Source: UBA4874 sp002399435 (GTDB taxonomy: Bacteria > Bacillota > Clostridia > Caldicoprobacterales > DTU083). From it: 64,000 bases of DNA. Position 1 is the first letter of the stretch; every line of letters begins with the position of its first letter. Shown piece after piece: positions 34,715 through 43,855 of the stretch. The position numbers and the translations under genes were made by a program. The notes beneath the pieces are model-generated. The model saw only the letters and a list, made by a program, of their open reading frames with translations. It was not told the origin of the DNA and did not search any database. The stretch is from positions 46,932 to 110,931 of the forward strand of contig DAISGI010000003.1 of the NCBI GenBank assembly GCA_036823195.1, read 5' to 3'.

Positions 34715-35437
34715 GTGAAGGTATTTTTTCTTTCCTTTCGCAGGAGAAAAGTCATTCTTTTTGTGCTCGTTGTTCTGGTAATCCTTTTGCTCGTATGGCT
34801 GTTTCTCCGTTCAGGAGACGCCGGGGCTGTCCTGAATCCAACGAAGAATACGGCGATCTACCAGGGAGAGGAAAGCAAGCAGAATATTGCACTGGAATGC
34901 AATGTGGTCTGGGGTACGGAATATATTGAGCCGATGCTTGATGTTCTGAAGGAAAAGAACATCCACATTACCTTTTTTATCGGAGGGGAATGGGCTAAAA
35001 GCAATCCGGATCTGATGAATCGGTTTGCAAAGGAAGGGCATGAGATTGGAAATCACGGTTACAGTCACCAGCATCACAATAATCTGAACCTGGATGGGAA
35101 CCGGAAAGAAATCCTGGATACGGAAAAGGTGATTGAAGCGGAAACTGGCATCAAAACCACGCTGTTTGCCCCTCCTTATGGAGAATTCAACGATACGACC
35201 CTGCAGGCTGCAGATTCCCTTGGTTATCGGACGATAATGTGGAGCATTGATACCATTGACTGGAAAAGGGACGGAAAAGAAAAGATCCTGCAGCGGGTAA
35301 TGAAAAATCCCCATAATGGCGCTTTGATTCTGATGCACCCCACAGCAGATACCGTCGCGGTGCTTCCCGTAATCATCGAGAAACTTCAGGGACTGGGTTA
35401 TCATATCGGAACGGTTTCCGATGCCATTCAGGGATGA
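34715..35437 (+). CDS. PdaB/YlxY-like polysaccharide deacetylase fold protein
   Basis: 240 residues from GTG 34715 with GGGAGG 8 nt upstream (GTG 34706 would overlap that site). One N-terminal membrane helix (about 12-32), then a NodB/CE4 fold: ITFFIGG, EIGNHGYSH (H114, H118), APPYGEFN, MWSIDTIDW, LILMHPTADT. The first NodB motif, which should carry the metal-binding Asp (TFDDG or SFDxxWG), reads L-E61-C62-N63-VVWG, so the Asp is lost. The placement between pnp and the dipicolinate genes matches Bacillus ylxY and clostridial pdaB relatives. It may be inactive or altered in catalysis. Confidence 0.85.
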   Translation: MKVFFLSFRRRKVILFVLVVLVILLLVWLFLRSGDAGAVLNPTKNTAIYQGEESKQNIALECNVVWGTEYIEPMLDVLKEKNIHITFFIGGEWAKSNPDLMNRFAKEGHEIGNHGYSHQHHNNLNLDGNRKEILDTEKVIEAETGIKTTLFAPPYGEFNDTTLQAADSLGYRTIMWSIDTIDWKRDGKEKILQRVMKNPHNGALILMHPTADTVAVLPVIIEKLQGLGYHIGTVSDAIQG

Positions 35438-35469
35438 TTCCACTCATCAAAACAAAAAGGCTTGTCAGC

Positions 35470-35495
35470 AGAGGTATGGGATACCTCTTTTTTTT
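35470..35495 (+). terminator. Terminator after the deacetylase-fold gene
   Basis: AGAGGTAT (35470-35477) pairs with ATACCTCT (35481-35488) around GGG, with eight T from 35488. Confidence 0.92.
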
Positions 35496-35576
35496 ATGTT
35501 TTATGAACGGAGCCAGCTGTCAGTAATCCCATTATTTCCCTCAGTGAACAGGTAATAATTCCCATAGCCGCCATGC

Positions 35577-35604
35577 ACATCGATTTTGGAGACGTCATAC
35601 TATG
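35577..35604 (+). promoter_or_regulatory. Candidate sigma-K-type promoter of dpaAB
   Basis: AC (35577-35578), 17-bp spacer, CATACTATG (35596-35604), against the sigma-K consensus AC-N16/17-CATANNNTA with one mismatch at the end. Dipicolinate synthase is a late mother-cell product in Bacillus, which fits. Confidence 0.4.
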
Positions 35605-35628
35605 GTAACAGAAAAGGGAGGTTTCAGC

Positions 35629-36534
35629 ATGAAGCAGGAATTAAAATTTACCTTTCTTGGAGGAGACGATCGTCAGAAACTAGCTGTTTCCATACTGGCA
35701 CAGGACGGCTTCCCCATCAATGTCTATGGATGGAACGATATTCCTCATGAAAAAAACGTTCGTATTTTTAAAACACTGGATCCGGAATTGTTGGACTGCA
35801 ACGTGCTCATGCTTCCTGTCCCATATGGAAAAGCGGGGAAAATTCATATCCCGGATTCTTATCCGGAGGTAGCGCTTTTGTCTCTGCTTCAGAATCTGAA
35901 GCCGGGTACAGTGATCATTTTTGGAAAAGAAGACAAGGCATTTTCTGAGATTGCGGGTTCGTATCCATTCTCTTGTTATGACATTCTGAAGGAAGAATCC
36001 TTTTCCGTCCGGAATGCCATTCCGACTGCAGAAGGTGCCATTCAGAGGGCCATGGAACAAACCGATATTACACTTCATCAGGCAAATGTGCTGATTTTGG
36101 GGTATGGACGAATCGGAAAGGTCCTTTCCCGCATGCTGCTTGGAATCGGATCCCATGTTGCGGTGGAGGCACGAAGCAGCGGGGATATTGCGTGGATTGA
36201 GGAAAGTGGATGTCAGGCGGTGTCTCTTGACAGACTGGATGATATACTGGGAACGCAGGATATCATTTTCAATACGGTACCGGCTATATTGCTGGATCGT
36301 TCCAGGCTTGGCAAACTCAGCCCGGAATGCAGGATTATCGATCTGGCATCGCATCCCGGAGGAGTGGATTTTGAAGCGGCGGAGGACCTGGGAATCCATG
36401 CCACGCAGAATCCCGGCCTGCCGGGACTTGTTGCACCCAGAAGTGCCGCACGGGTAATCTGTCAGAGTACCATGGATATTTTGGAACGCCACTTTCAATA
36501 CGATGGAACGGGAGGAGAATCAAATTGTTGTTGA
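35629..36534 (+). CDS. dpaA: Dipicolinate synthase subunit A
   Basis: 301 residues from ATG 35629 (AAAGGGAGG upstream; an ATG at 35602 lies inside the candidate promoter). N-terminal segment FLGGDDRQKLAVSILAQDG, then a Rossmann domain with VLILGYGRIGKVLSRML and NPGLPGLVAPRSAARVI. It is the NAD(P)H-binding half of the enzyme making dipicolinic acid for the spore core. It overlaps dpaB by 10 nt. Confidence 0.95.
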   Translation: MKQELKFTFLGGDDRQKLAVSILAQDGFPINVYGWNDIPHEKNVRIFKTLDPELLDCNVLMLPVPYGKAGKIHIPDSYPEVALLSLLQNLKPGTVIIFGKEDKAFSEIAGSYPFSCYDILKEESFSVRNAIPTAEGAIQRAMEQTDITLHQANVLILGYGRIGKVLSRMLLGIGSHVAVEARSSGDIAWIEESGCQAVSLDRLDDILGTQDIIFNTVPAILLDRSRLGKLSPECRIIDLASHPGGVDFEAAEDLGIHATQNPGLPGLVAPRSAARVICQSTMDILERHFQYDGTGGESNCC

Positions 36535-37121
36535 AAGGAAAAAAGATTGGATTTTGTGTGACCGGGTCTTTTTGCACGTTGGATGCGGTACTTCCCCAGA
36601 TAAAGCTGCTGAAGGAAGAAGGAGCCGAGATTTTCCCCGTATTCTCCAACGCCATAGCCACAACCGATACCCGGTTTACCACAGCCCTCGCCTTTCGGGA
36701 AAAGGTCGTGGACATTACCGGGCGGGAACCGGTGGATACCATAGTTGAGGCAGAGCCTTTCGGACCCGTTCGAAAAATGGATCTGATGATCATCGCGCCC
36801 TGCACCGGAAATACGCTGGCAAAACTGGTAAATGGGATAACGGATACGCCTGTATTGATGGCTTCCAAGGCGCATCTGAGGAATCAGAGACCACTTCTGA
36901 TTGCAGTAGCCACCAACGATGGCCTTGGCAACAATGCAAGGAATATCGGCATGGCTCTGAATCTGAAAAATGTTTTTCTGGTTCCCATGTTTCAGGATAA
37001 CCCGTCAAAAAAGCCAAATTCCCTGGTATCGGATATGACTCAGATATTGGAAGCATCCAGGAAGGCAATGGAAAAATCACAGATTCAACCTGTTATGATT
37101 GAGAAAAAAGAAAATCCATAA
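36525..37121 (+). CDS. dpaB: Dipicolinate synthase subunit B
   Basis: 198 residues of the flavoprotein/HFCD fold: KIGFCVTGSFCTLD, FPVFSNAIATTDTRFTTA, MIIAPCTGNTLAKLVNGITDTPVLMASKAHLRNQRPLLIAVATNDGLG, matching SpoVFB/DpaB. It works with DpaA on dihydrodipicolinate. TTG 36525 is preceded by GGGAGGAG and is the first of three TTG codons in a row, so the exact start among them is uncertain. Confidence 0.95.
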   Translation: MLLKGKKIGFCVTGSFCTLDAVLPQIKLLKEEGAEIFPVFSNAIATTDTRFTTALAFREKVVDITGREPVDTIVEAEPFGPVRKMDLMIIAPCTGNTLAKLVNGITDTPVLMASKAHLRNQRPLLIAVATNDGLGNNARNIGMALNLKNVFLVPMFQDNPSKKPNSLVSDMTQILEASRKAMEKSQIQPVMIEKKENP

Positions 37122-37207
37122 GAAAAACAGATCGATTTTGTTGTATAATTGATAGAGTAAAAAATGGACGCATACGAGAGGAAATGGGACAGATAGGGAG
37201 GGCGCCT

Positions 37208-38416
37208 ATGAGAATTGAGATACAGAAATTTGGGGGTACATCGGTTGCGGAATCAAAAACCCGGGAAATGGCTGTCCGGAAAATCATCAATGCCCGGAAA
37301 AGCGGATTTCAGTCTGTGGTGGTTGTTTCTGCCATGGGCAGAAGGGGCGATCCCTATGCAACCGATACCCTGATTGATTTTATAAGGGATATTTACCGGG
37401 ATATTCATCCCAGGGAAATGGATCTTCTGATGTCCGTGGGGGAGATCCTGTCTTCCGTCGTCATGGCCAATACCCTGCAGGGCAAGGGATATGATGCGGT
37501 GGCGGTTACCGGCAGGCAGGCAGGTATCCTGACGGATGAAAACCACGGAAATGCCGACATCCTGGAAGCCCGGCCGGATTATATTGTTCACCTGCTGGAG
37601 CAGGGAAAAATACCGGTGGTCGCCGGCTTCCAGGGATCCACCAAAGGCGGGGAGATCACTACCTTTGGCAGAGGCGGAAGCGATACAACGGCAGCCATAC
37701 TGGGAGAAGCCCTGAAAGCGGAATCCATTGAGATCTATACCGATGTGGACGGAATTATGACGGCGGACCCGCGAATTGTAGCTGATGCATCCACGCTGAG
37801 AACGATCAGTTATTCTGAGATTCTTCAGATTGCAGATCAGGGAGCAAAGGTCATCCATCCCAAGGCAGTGGAGATTGCCATGAGGAGCGGAATACCGATT
37901 ATCATCAAAAACACCATGACCAATTCTCCCGGAACGGTGGTCTCTTCCCAACCGGGACGAAAGCAGCATCAAAAATCCGGTCAGTTGATCACGAGTATCG
38001 CACATATGACGGGAAGAACGCAGTTTACCATAGAAACGGAAGGGATGAAGGATCAGAACGATATTCTGGTATGCTTGGCGGGCAATGGGATCAGTATTGA
38101 TATCATAAATATTTTTCCGAATCAGATGGTCTTTACCATAGAAGGTCATGCCACAAAAAAGACATTGGAGATATTGGAGAAACAGAAAAAGCCTTACCAT
38201 GTCATCGAGAACTGCAGCAAGATTTCCGTCGTTGGAGATCGTATGCGGGGAATTCCCGGTGTCATGTCCAGAATCATCCAGGCATTGACTGCAAGACAGA
38301 TCGAAGTGCTTCAGACTTCCGACTCCCATTCGACCATTTCCTGCCTGGTAAAGGGAGAGGATACGGTTCCTGCTGTTCTTGCCCTTCATGAAGAATTTAA
38401 ACTTTCCACACAATGA
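37208..38416 (+). CDS. dapG: Aspartate kinase (DapG-like)
   Basis: 402 residues from ATG 37208 (GGGAGG upstream). Kinase domain K7-FGGTS12, GFQGSTKGGEITTFGRGGSDTTA, YTDVDGIMTADPRIV, then two C-terminal ACT domains (FTIETEGMKDQNDILVCLAGNG; ISVVGDRMRGIPGVMSRIIQAL) for feedback control. In Bacillus the dpaAB-asd-dapG-dapA operon supplies diaminopimelate and dipicolinate; here asd and dapA are absent from the cluster, so their products must be made elsewhere. Confidence 0.95.
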   Translation: MRIEIQKFGGTSVAESKTREMAVRKIINARKSGFQSVVVVSAMGRRGDPYATDTLIDFIRDIYRDIHPREMDLLMSVGEILSSVVMANTLQGKGYDAVAVTGRQAGILTDENHGNADILEARPDYIVHLLEQGKIPVVAGFQGSTKGGEITTFGRGGSDTTAAILGEALKAESIEIYTDVDGIMTADPRIVADASTLRTISYSEILQIADQGAKVIHPKAVEIAMRSGIPIIIKNTMTNSPGTVVSSQPGRKQHQKSGQLITSIAHMTGRTQFTIETEGMKDQNDILVCLAGNGISIDIINIFPNQMVFTIEGHATKKTLEILEKQKKPYHVIENCSKISVVGDRMRGIPGVMSRIIQALTARQIEVLQTSDSHSTISCLVKGEDTVPAVLALHEEFKLSTQ

Positions 38417-38438
38417 GCCGTCAGGGCTCATTTTTTTT
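38413..38438 (+). terminator. Terminator overlapping the dapG stop codon
   Basis: ATGAGCC (38413-38419) pairs with GGCTCAT (38425-38431) and a run of eight T (38431-38438) follows. The stop codon TGA lies within the stem. Confidence 0.92.
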
Positions 38439-38499
38439 GCCTGCCTGGAAATACTAAGGCCGACATAAATTGTGAATGGAAAGAAAAACGGAGGCAAAA

Positions 38500-39225
38500 A
38501 TGAAAATGAGAGATCAGGCACAGGGCACGGGCCCACAACCGTCCGGCCAGGCGAACACCACCGGAACAGCAAACAATATAAAGGAAATGGGGGCACAGAA
38601 CATCCCGGCGGCAAGGGAAAGCAATATCCACTGTCTGACCATTATCGGACAAATAGAAGGCCATATGGTATTGCCGCCCCAAAATAAAACCACAAAATAT
38701 GAGCATGTGATTCCCCAGTTGGCGGCCATTGAAGAAAGCAGTGAAATTGACGGACTGCTGCTGATTCTGAACACGGTGGGAGGGGATGTGGAAGCCGGCC
38801 TGGCGATTGCGGAAATGATCAGTACCATGTCCAAACCTTCTGTATCGCTTGTTTTGGGCGGTGGTCACAGCATCGGTGTTCCACTGTCCGTATGCACGGA
38901 TTATACCTTTATTGCTTCCACCGCCACCATGACCATTCATCCGATCCGAATGAGCGGCCTTGTGGTCGGAGGACCGCAGACTTATGAATACTTCAATAAG
39001 ATGCAGCAAAGGATATCCAGCTTTATTACAAACCATTCTTCCATTACGACGGAGAGATGGAATGAACTTCTTTACCGAACGGGAGAATTGGCAAATGAAG
39101 TGGGTACCGTTCTGATTGGACAGGAGGCGGTTTCCAACGGCCTGATCCATGAAGTCGGCGGAATCCGAAATGCCATGGAGAAGCTGCGGGAACTGATCCG
39201 TTTGAGAAAAGGGGAATCAGAATGA
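38500..39225 (+). CDS. tepA: TepA/YmfB-family ClpP-like serine protease
   Basis: 241 residues from ATG 38500 (GGAGGC upstream). The first 40 residues are Gln/Gly/Thr-rich and probably disordered. The ClpP-like fold follows: CLTIIGQIEGH, LILNTVGGDVEAGLAIAEMI, VLGGGHSIGVPLSV with Ser124 as nucleophile, and MTIHPIR with His147. It is the clostridial/Bacillus translocation-enhancing or sporulation-associated ClpP paralogue, always near dapG and ftsK. The Asp of the triad was not pinned down. Confidence 0.9.
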   Translation: MKMRDQAQGTGPQPSGQANTTGTANNIKEMGAQNIPAARESNIHCLTIIGQIEGHMVLPPQNKTTKYEHVIPQLAAIEESSEIDGLLLILNTVGGDVEAGLAIAEMISTMSKPSVSLVLGGGHSIGVPLSVCTDYTFIASTATMTIHPIRMSGLVVGGPQTYEYFNKMQQRISSFITNHSSITTERWNELLYRTGELANEVGTVLIGQEAVSNGLIHEVGGIRNAMEKLRELIRLRKGESE

Positions 39226-39452
39226 TTCTTCACACCATAGTGGATCCGAATCTTATCTGGCAGCAGAAAGAAGAAATACAGACGACCACGGAAATCGAAT
39301 ATCATGGAATCCGGATGGAAGTGATTCCGATGGATGAAAAAACCGTTCAAATCAACCGGATATTCAGTACCAACCTGAAGGACTATCTGAATCCGGTCCT
39401 GCAGCCTGGATCAAAACTGGAATATACCCTCAATCCCCGGGAAGAATCGTAA
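39222..39452 (+). CDS. ylzJ: YlzJ-like protein
   Basis: 76 residues, starting in a 4-nt overlap with tepA. MILHTIVDPNLIWQ, then EYHGIRMEVIPMDEKTVQINRIFSTNLKDYLNP, PGSKLEY matches the YlzJ family, short spore-former proteins of unknown function always paired with tepA. The stop lies in the loop of the terminator. Confidence 0.85.
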   Translation: MILHTIVDPNLIWQQKEEIQTTTEIEYHGIRMEVIPMDEKTVQINRIFSTNLKDYLNPVLQPGSKLEYTLNPREES

Positions 39453-39469
39453 AGCCCCGGGATTTTTTT
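39434..39469 (+). terminator. Terminator after ylzJ
   Basis: TCCC/GGGA and GGG/CCC arms (39434-39441 with 39455-39462, one mismatch) and seven T (39463-39469). Confidence 0.75.
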
Positions 39470-39619
39470 GTTCGTTTGCTTTTTTTCCATCTATATGGAT
39501 TACATGCCCAGGAAGTGATATAATCAATTTATTGATGAATCCTTCCGTTCCATATTACGCAGGACCTGGGAAGGAAAATCCCGGGATGCTGACGAATATG
39601 GAAGACTGAGGTGATAATA

Positions 39620-41944
39620 GTGAAGAAGAAGAAAAGGACTAAATCCATCACTCAAAAAAAAAGAAGAACACATGAAATTGCAGGGGTTCTTGTTGCATCA
39701 TTGGGCCTTTTCTTTGGGCTGACTGTATATTTCAGGGAATATTCCGGAGCCGTGGGGCATGCACTGTCCGGTGTCCTGAGAGGCTTATTCGGGCTGACCG
39801 CTTATCTGCTGCCGGTCCTGACGGTAACGCAGGGGATTTGGATCATTCTTTCAAGGCACAGGAAAAGCAACAGCAGGAAATGGGTTTTGTCTTTGGTTAC
39901 CGCCTATTTTCTGCTCTGTCTTCTTCATTTACTTTATTTTTCCAGTTTTATAACGGACAAAGGGATGAAGCCTTTTATCCTATCCTCGTACCAGGAGGGG
40001 AAAGGACAGGAAACAAAGGGGACCGGTGCAGTCTGCGCACCGTTCAGTTACCTGGTTTACTCCCTGTTTGGCTTGCCGGGCGCCTTCATCTTTATCATAA
40101 CTGTGATGATGATCAATCTTATGCTGCTGACCAATCTCTCTTTGAGGCAGGTTGGTTGCCGTGTCTATAGGCTTCTTCACCTTGGTGCTGTGGGAAAGGG
40201 CATCGTAAAGTTTGGCAAAACGCTGTTGATGGCTGCAGAGAAGCAAAAAGTCGTTTTTGAAGAGAGAAAGCTGTTGACAGAGCCGGCCCAATCGGTAGGC
40301 GAGCCCAATGGTCCCGGATCATTTCCTTCTCCGGAGGCAGCCGAAGCCGGCGGACAGGATGGGGATTCACGGGCATCGGAAATCAAAATCATTGATTTTC
40401 TGAAGGAAAAGGAACAGGAGAAAAAAGACGGGCCGGATCAGGCGGAAAGTCCTCAAAAGCAGGAAGGCAGGAAAGAGGCACCGCCTTCTGAGATAAAAAC
40501 GCAGCAGGAATCTCTCCCCTATATGACTCCTCCGGTCTCTCTGCTGCAGGAACCGGTGCAGAAAAAGAGAAGTGCGTTGCTGGAAAAAACCGTTGTGGGA
40601 AATGCCAGGCTGCTGGAAGAAACCCTGAAGAGCTTCGGGGTCTCCGCCAAGGTGAATCAGGTCAGTCGCGGGCCGGTTATCACCCGGTACGAGCTCCAGC
40701 CGGCTCCCGGTGTAAAAGTCAGCCGTATTGTCAGTCTATCCGATGACATTGCATTGAATCTGGCAGCACCCGGTGTGCGGATTGAAGCGCCTATCCCGGG
40801 AAAAGCCGCCATCGGCATTGAAGTGCCCAACAAGAATGTTGCTCCGGTGCTGATTCGTGAAGTATTGGAATCGGATAGCTTTTTCAACCACCCATCCAAG
40901 CTGGCCTTTGCCCTTGGGAAGGATATCGCAGGGAAGAATATCATAGCGGACATCGCCAAAATGCCGCATATGCTGATTGCCGGGGCAACGGGATCAGGGA
41001 AAAGCGTATGCATCAATTCCCTGATTGTCAGCATTCTGTACAAGGCGACTCCGGATGAAGTCCGGCTGATTATGATTGATCCCAAAGTGGTGGAATTGAA
41101 TACATACAACGGCATTCCCCATCTGATGATACCTGTTGTGACCGATCCCAAGAAGGCGGCCGGAGCTCTGAACTGGGCGGTGCAGGAGATGGTCTCCCGA
41201 TACAGGAAGTTCGCCGATAAGGGAGTACGGGATATTGGGACTTACAATGAACGGTTATCCGCAGAGGAGACCAGGCTTCCTCAGATTGTGGTCATTATTG
41301 ATGAATTGTCGGATCTGATGATGGTTGCGCCAGGCGATGTGGAAGATGCCATATGCAGACTGGCTCAAATGGCCAGAGCGGCCGGGATCCACCTTGTCAT
41401 TGCAACACAGCGGCCTTCGGTGGATGTCATTACCGGTGTCATCAAGGCTAATATTCCTTCCCGGATTGCCTTTGCCGTTTCCTCACAGACCGATTCCCGG
41501 ACGATTCTGGACATGGGTGGCGCGGAAAAGCTGCTGGGCAGGGGAGACATGTTGTTTTATCCGTCCGGTCTGAACAAACCTATCCGGGTACAGGGTGCTT
41601 TTATCACGGAAAAAGAAGTGGAGTCTGTGGTGACCTGCATCAAGAATCAGAATGCGGGCCCGGATTACAACATGGAAGTAATGGAAGAAACCGCAGCAGA
41701 GGAGGACGGCAAACAGGACGATTATGAAGATGAGCTGCTGCCGGATGCCATTCAAGTGGTCATTGATGCGGGACAAGCCTCCATTTCCATGATTCAGCGC
41801 AGGCTGCGGGTAGGATATGCCCGTGCAGCCCGCCTGATCGACGAAATGGAAAAGCGCGGACTGGTCAGTGGATTCGATGGCAGCAAGCCAAGAAATGTTC
41901 TGATCAGCAAAGAAGAGTTTGAAGAGCAGTATAAAGAGGGATAA
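39620..41944 (+). CDS. ftsK: FtsK/SpoIIIE-family DNA translocase
   Basis: 774 residues from GTG 39620 (GAGGTGAT upstream; GTG 39611 overlaps that site). A lysine-rich start, four membrane helices (about 25-175), an acidic/Gln linker, then the motor: RGPVITRYELQPAPGVKVSRI, Walker A GATGSGKS, MIDPKVVELNTYNGIPHL, Walker B VVIIDELSDLMM, ATQRPSVDVITG, and a winged-helix gamma domain (SISMIQRRLRVGYARAARLIDEME) that reads polar DNA sequences. It moves chromosomes through the division or spore septum. FtsK and SpoIIIE roles cannot be separated by sequence. Confidence 0.97.
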   Translation: MKKKKRTKSITQKKRRTHEIAGVLVASLGLFFGLTVYFREYSGAVGHALSGVLRGLFGLTAYLLPVLTVTQGIWIILSRHRKSNSRKWVLSLVTAYFLLCLLHLLYFSSFITDKGMKPFILSSYQEGKGQETKGTGAVCAPFSYLVYSLFGLPGAFIFIITVMMINLMLLTNLSLRQVGCRVYRLLHLGAVGKGIVKFGKTLLMAAEKQKVVFEERKLLTEPAQSVGEPNGPGSFPSPEAAEAGGQDGDSRASEIKIIDFLKEKEQEKKDGPDQAESPQKQEGRKEAPPSEIKTQQESLPYMTPPVSLLQEPVQKKRSALLEKTVVGNARLLEETLKSFGVSAKVNQVSRGPVITRYELQPAPGVKVSRIVSLSDDIALNLAAPGVRIEAPIPGKAAIGIEVPNKNVAPVLIREVLESDSFFNHPSKLAFALGKDIAGKNIIADIAKMPHMLIAGATGSGKSVCINSLIVSILYKATPDEVRLIMIDPKVVELNTYNGIPHLMIPVVTDPKKAAGALNWAVQEMVSRYRKFADKGVRDIGTYNERLSAEETRLPQIVVIIDELSDLMMVAPGDVEDAICRLAQMARAAGIHLVIATQRPSVDVITGVIKANIPSRIAFAVSSQTDSRTILDMGGAEKLLGRGDMLFYPSGLNKPIRVQGAFITEKEVESVVTCIKNQNAGPDYNMEVMEETAAEEDGKQDDYEDELLPDAIQVVIDAGQASISMIQRRLRVGYARAARLIDEMEKRGLVSGFDGSKPRNVLISKEEFEEQYKEG

Positions 41945-41964
41945 AACGGAAGGAGAAGCCTTAC

Positions 41965-43302
41965 TTGTGGAATAAAGTTGGAATGGTATCCCTGGGATGT
42001 GCCAAAAATCAGGTGGATGCGGAGATTATGCTGGGACTGCTCCGCGAAAATGGTTATGAGATTGTAAATAAATCTTCCCAGGCGGATATCCTGATTGTCA
42101 ATACCTGCGGATTTATCGGGCCTGCCAAGGAGGAGTCCATCAACACAATACTGGAACAGGGGCAATACAAGGAGACAGGGAGATGCAGGGCGCTGATTGT
42201 TTCCGGCTGTCTCGGGGAACGTTACAGCAGGGAATTGATGAAGGAAATCCCGGAAATTGATGCGGTGGTCGGGACAGGAAACTACACCAGAATCATTGAA
42301 GTGTTGGAGGATGTCCGGAAGGGAAGACATCAGGCTTATCTGGGGCATTTAAATGATTTCACGGACGAGGGCCTGCCCAGGATCATCAGCACCACCGGCC
42401 CGGTTGCCTATCTCAAGATTGCCGAGGGCTGTGACAACCATTGCTCCTATTGCATTATTCCCAGACTTCGGGGCAGATTTCGAAGCAGAAAGCCGTCTGC
42501 CATCGTAGAAGAAGCAAAGAGTATGACGAAGAAGGGAATACGGGAATTTATCATTGTAGCACAGGATGTTACCAGATATGGGGAGGATTCAGAAGGGGAG
42601 TTTCATTTGATCACGCTTTTGAGGGAGCTGTGCCAAATACCGGATCTGAAATGGATCCGCCTGATGTATTGCTATCCGGACCGGATTACCCCGGAGCTGA
42701 TGGATGAAATGGTAAGGCAAGATAAAATCTGTAACTATCTGGATATTCCGATTCAGCATGTAAACCCGAAAATTTTATCCGGGATGAATCGGGATACAAC
42801 AGAACACCAGATCCGGATTTTGCTCAAATCCCTTCGGGAGCGAATGCCCGGGATTGTCATCCGGACATCCCTTATGGTTGGGTTTCCCGGGGAAGGAGAA
42901 TCTGAATTCCAGGATCTTCTGGACTTTGTGAAGGAAGGACATTTCAATCATGTGGGAGTCTTCGCGTATTCCCGGGAGGAAGGCACCCGGGCTGCAGATT
43001 TTCCCAATCAGGTAAAAGAATCGGTCAAGGAGGAGCGAAGAATCCGGCTGATGGCTGCACAAAGGCAGGTATCCAGGAAACGGATGGAGGCCCGGGTGGG
43101 TCAGATCTGTGAGGTCCTGGTGGAAGGCAGGGAAGGGAAAGGCCTGTATTATGGCAGGTCCTGCGGAGAGGCTCCGGAAGTGGACGGGTTGATTTATATC
43201 AGAAGCCAGACCCCGCTTCCGATCGACAGCTTTGTAAACGTCGCGGTGAAGAAGGCCTATGATTATGATTTAGTGGGGGAAGTCTATGAATCTCGCAAAT
43301 AA
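41965..43302 (+). CDS. rimO: Ribosomal protein S12 methylthiotransferase RimO
   Basis: 445 residues. N-terminal UPF0004 domain with iron-sulfur ligands C12, C48 and C82, the radical-SAM motif C156-DNHCSYC163, and a C-terminal TRAM domain (RVGQICEVLVEGREGKGLYYGRS). It adds a methylthio group to Asp of S12. TTG 41965 follows AAGGAGAAG. ftsK-rimO-pgsA-cinA-recA order is conserved in clostridia. Confidence 0.97.
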   Translation: MWNKVGMVSLGCAKNQVDAEIMLGLLRENGYEIVNKSSQADILIVNTCGFIGPAKEESINTILEQGQYKETGRCRALIVSGCLGERYSRELMKEIPEIDAVVGTGNYTRIIEVLEDVRKGRHQAYLGHLNDFTDEGLPRIISTTGPVAYLKIAEGCDNHCSYCIIPRLRGRFRSRKPSAIVEEAKSMTKKGIREFIIVAQDVTRYGEDSEGEFHLITLLRELCQIPDLKWIRLMYCYPDRITPELMDEMVRQDKICNYLDIPIQHVNPKILSGMNRDTTEHQIRILLKSLRERMPGIVIRTSLMVGFPGEGESEFQDLLDFVKEGHFNHVGVFAYSREEGTRAADFPNQVKESVKEERRIRLMAAQRQVSRKRMEARVGQICEVLVEGREGKGLYYGRSCGEAPEVDGLIYIRSQTPLPIDSFVNVAVKKAYDYDLVGEVYESRK

Positions 43303-43819
43303 AATAACAATCTTTCGGATCCTACTGATTCCATTGTTCTTACTTTTTATGCTGGTGCCCTTTCCAGGCAATAATGTTTTTGCTGTAATCCTCTTTCTCC
43401 TTGCTGCATTTACAGACAGTTTGGATGGGCATATCGCAAGAAAGAGAAATGAGATTACGAATTTCGGTAAATTTATCGATCCTTTGGCAGATAAGCTCCT
43501 TGTCACTTCTGCATTGGTTTGTCTGGTGGGAAGCGGTAAAGTACCGGCAGTTGTCGCCATTATTATCATCAGCCGGGAATTGGTGATTACCGGATTTCGC
43601 CTTCTGGCTGTAAACGAAGGAAAGGTCATTGCTGCCAGCTGGTGGGGGAAAGTGAAAACCGTTACCCAGATTATGGCGATTACTGCATTGATTCTGGATA
43701 ATTTTCCATTTCGATATATTGGAATTCCCATGGATCAGATTCTTCTGTATGCGTCTGTCTTGTTTACCATTTTTTCTGGAGTGGATTATATCTATAAGAA
43801 CCGGTCGGTGTTTCATTGA
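43286..43819 (+). CDS. pgsA: CDP-diacylglycerol--glycerol-3-phosphate 3-phosphatidyltransferase
   Basis: 177 residues, mostly hydrophobic helices. The CDP-alcohol phosphatidyltransferase signature is DSLDGHIARKRNEITNFGKFIDPLADK (four Asp). It makes phosphatidylglycerophosphate from the product of CdsA. It overlaps rimO by 17 nt, so it is translated by coupling. Confidence 0.96.
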   Translation: MNLANKITIFRILLIPLFLLFMLVPFPGNNVFAVILFLLAAFTDSLDGHIARKRNEITNFGKFIDPLADKLLVTSALVCLVGSGKVPAVVAIIIISRELVITGFRLLAVNEGKVIAASWWGKVKTVTQIMAITALILDNFPFRYIGIPMDQILLYASVLFTIFSGVDYIYKNRSVFH

Positions 43820-43855
43820 AACGAATGAGATCATACGGGAAGCAGGAGGCTTTTT

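Noticed and set aside
37253..38614. 453-codon minus-strand frame opposite the aspartate kinase gene
   Set aside because: An antisense shadow of dapG; the plus-strand protein is complete and conserved.
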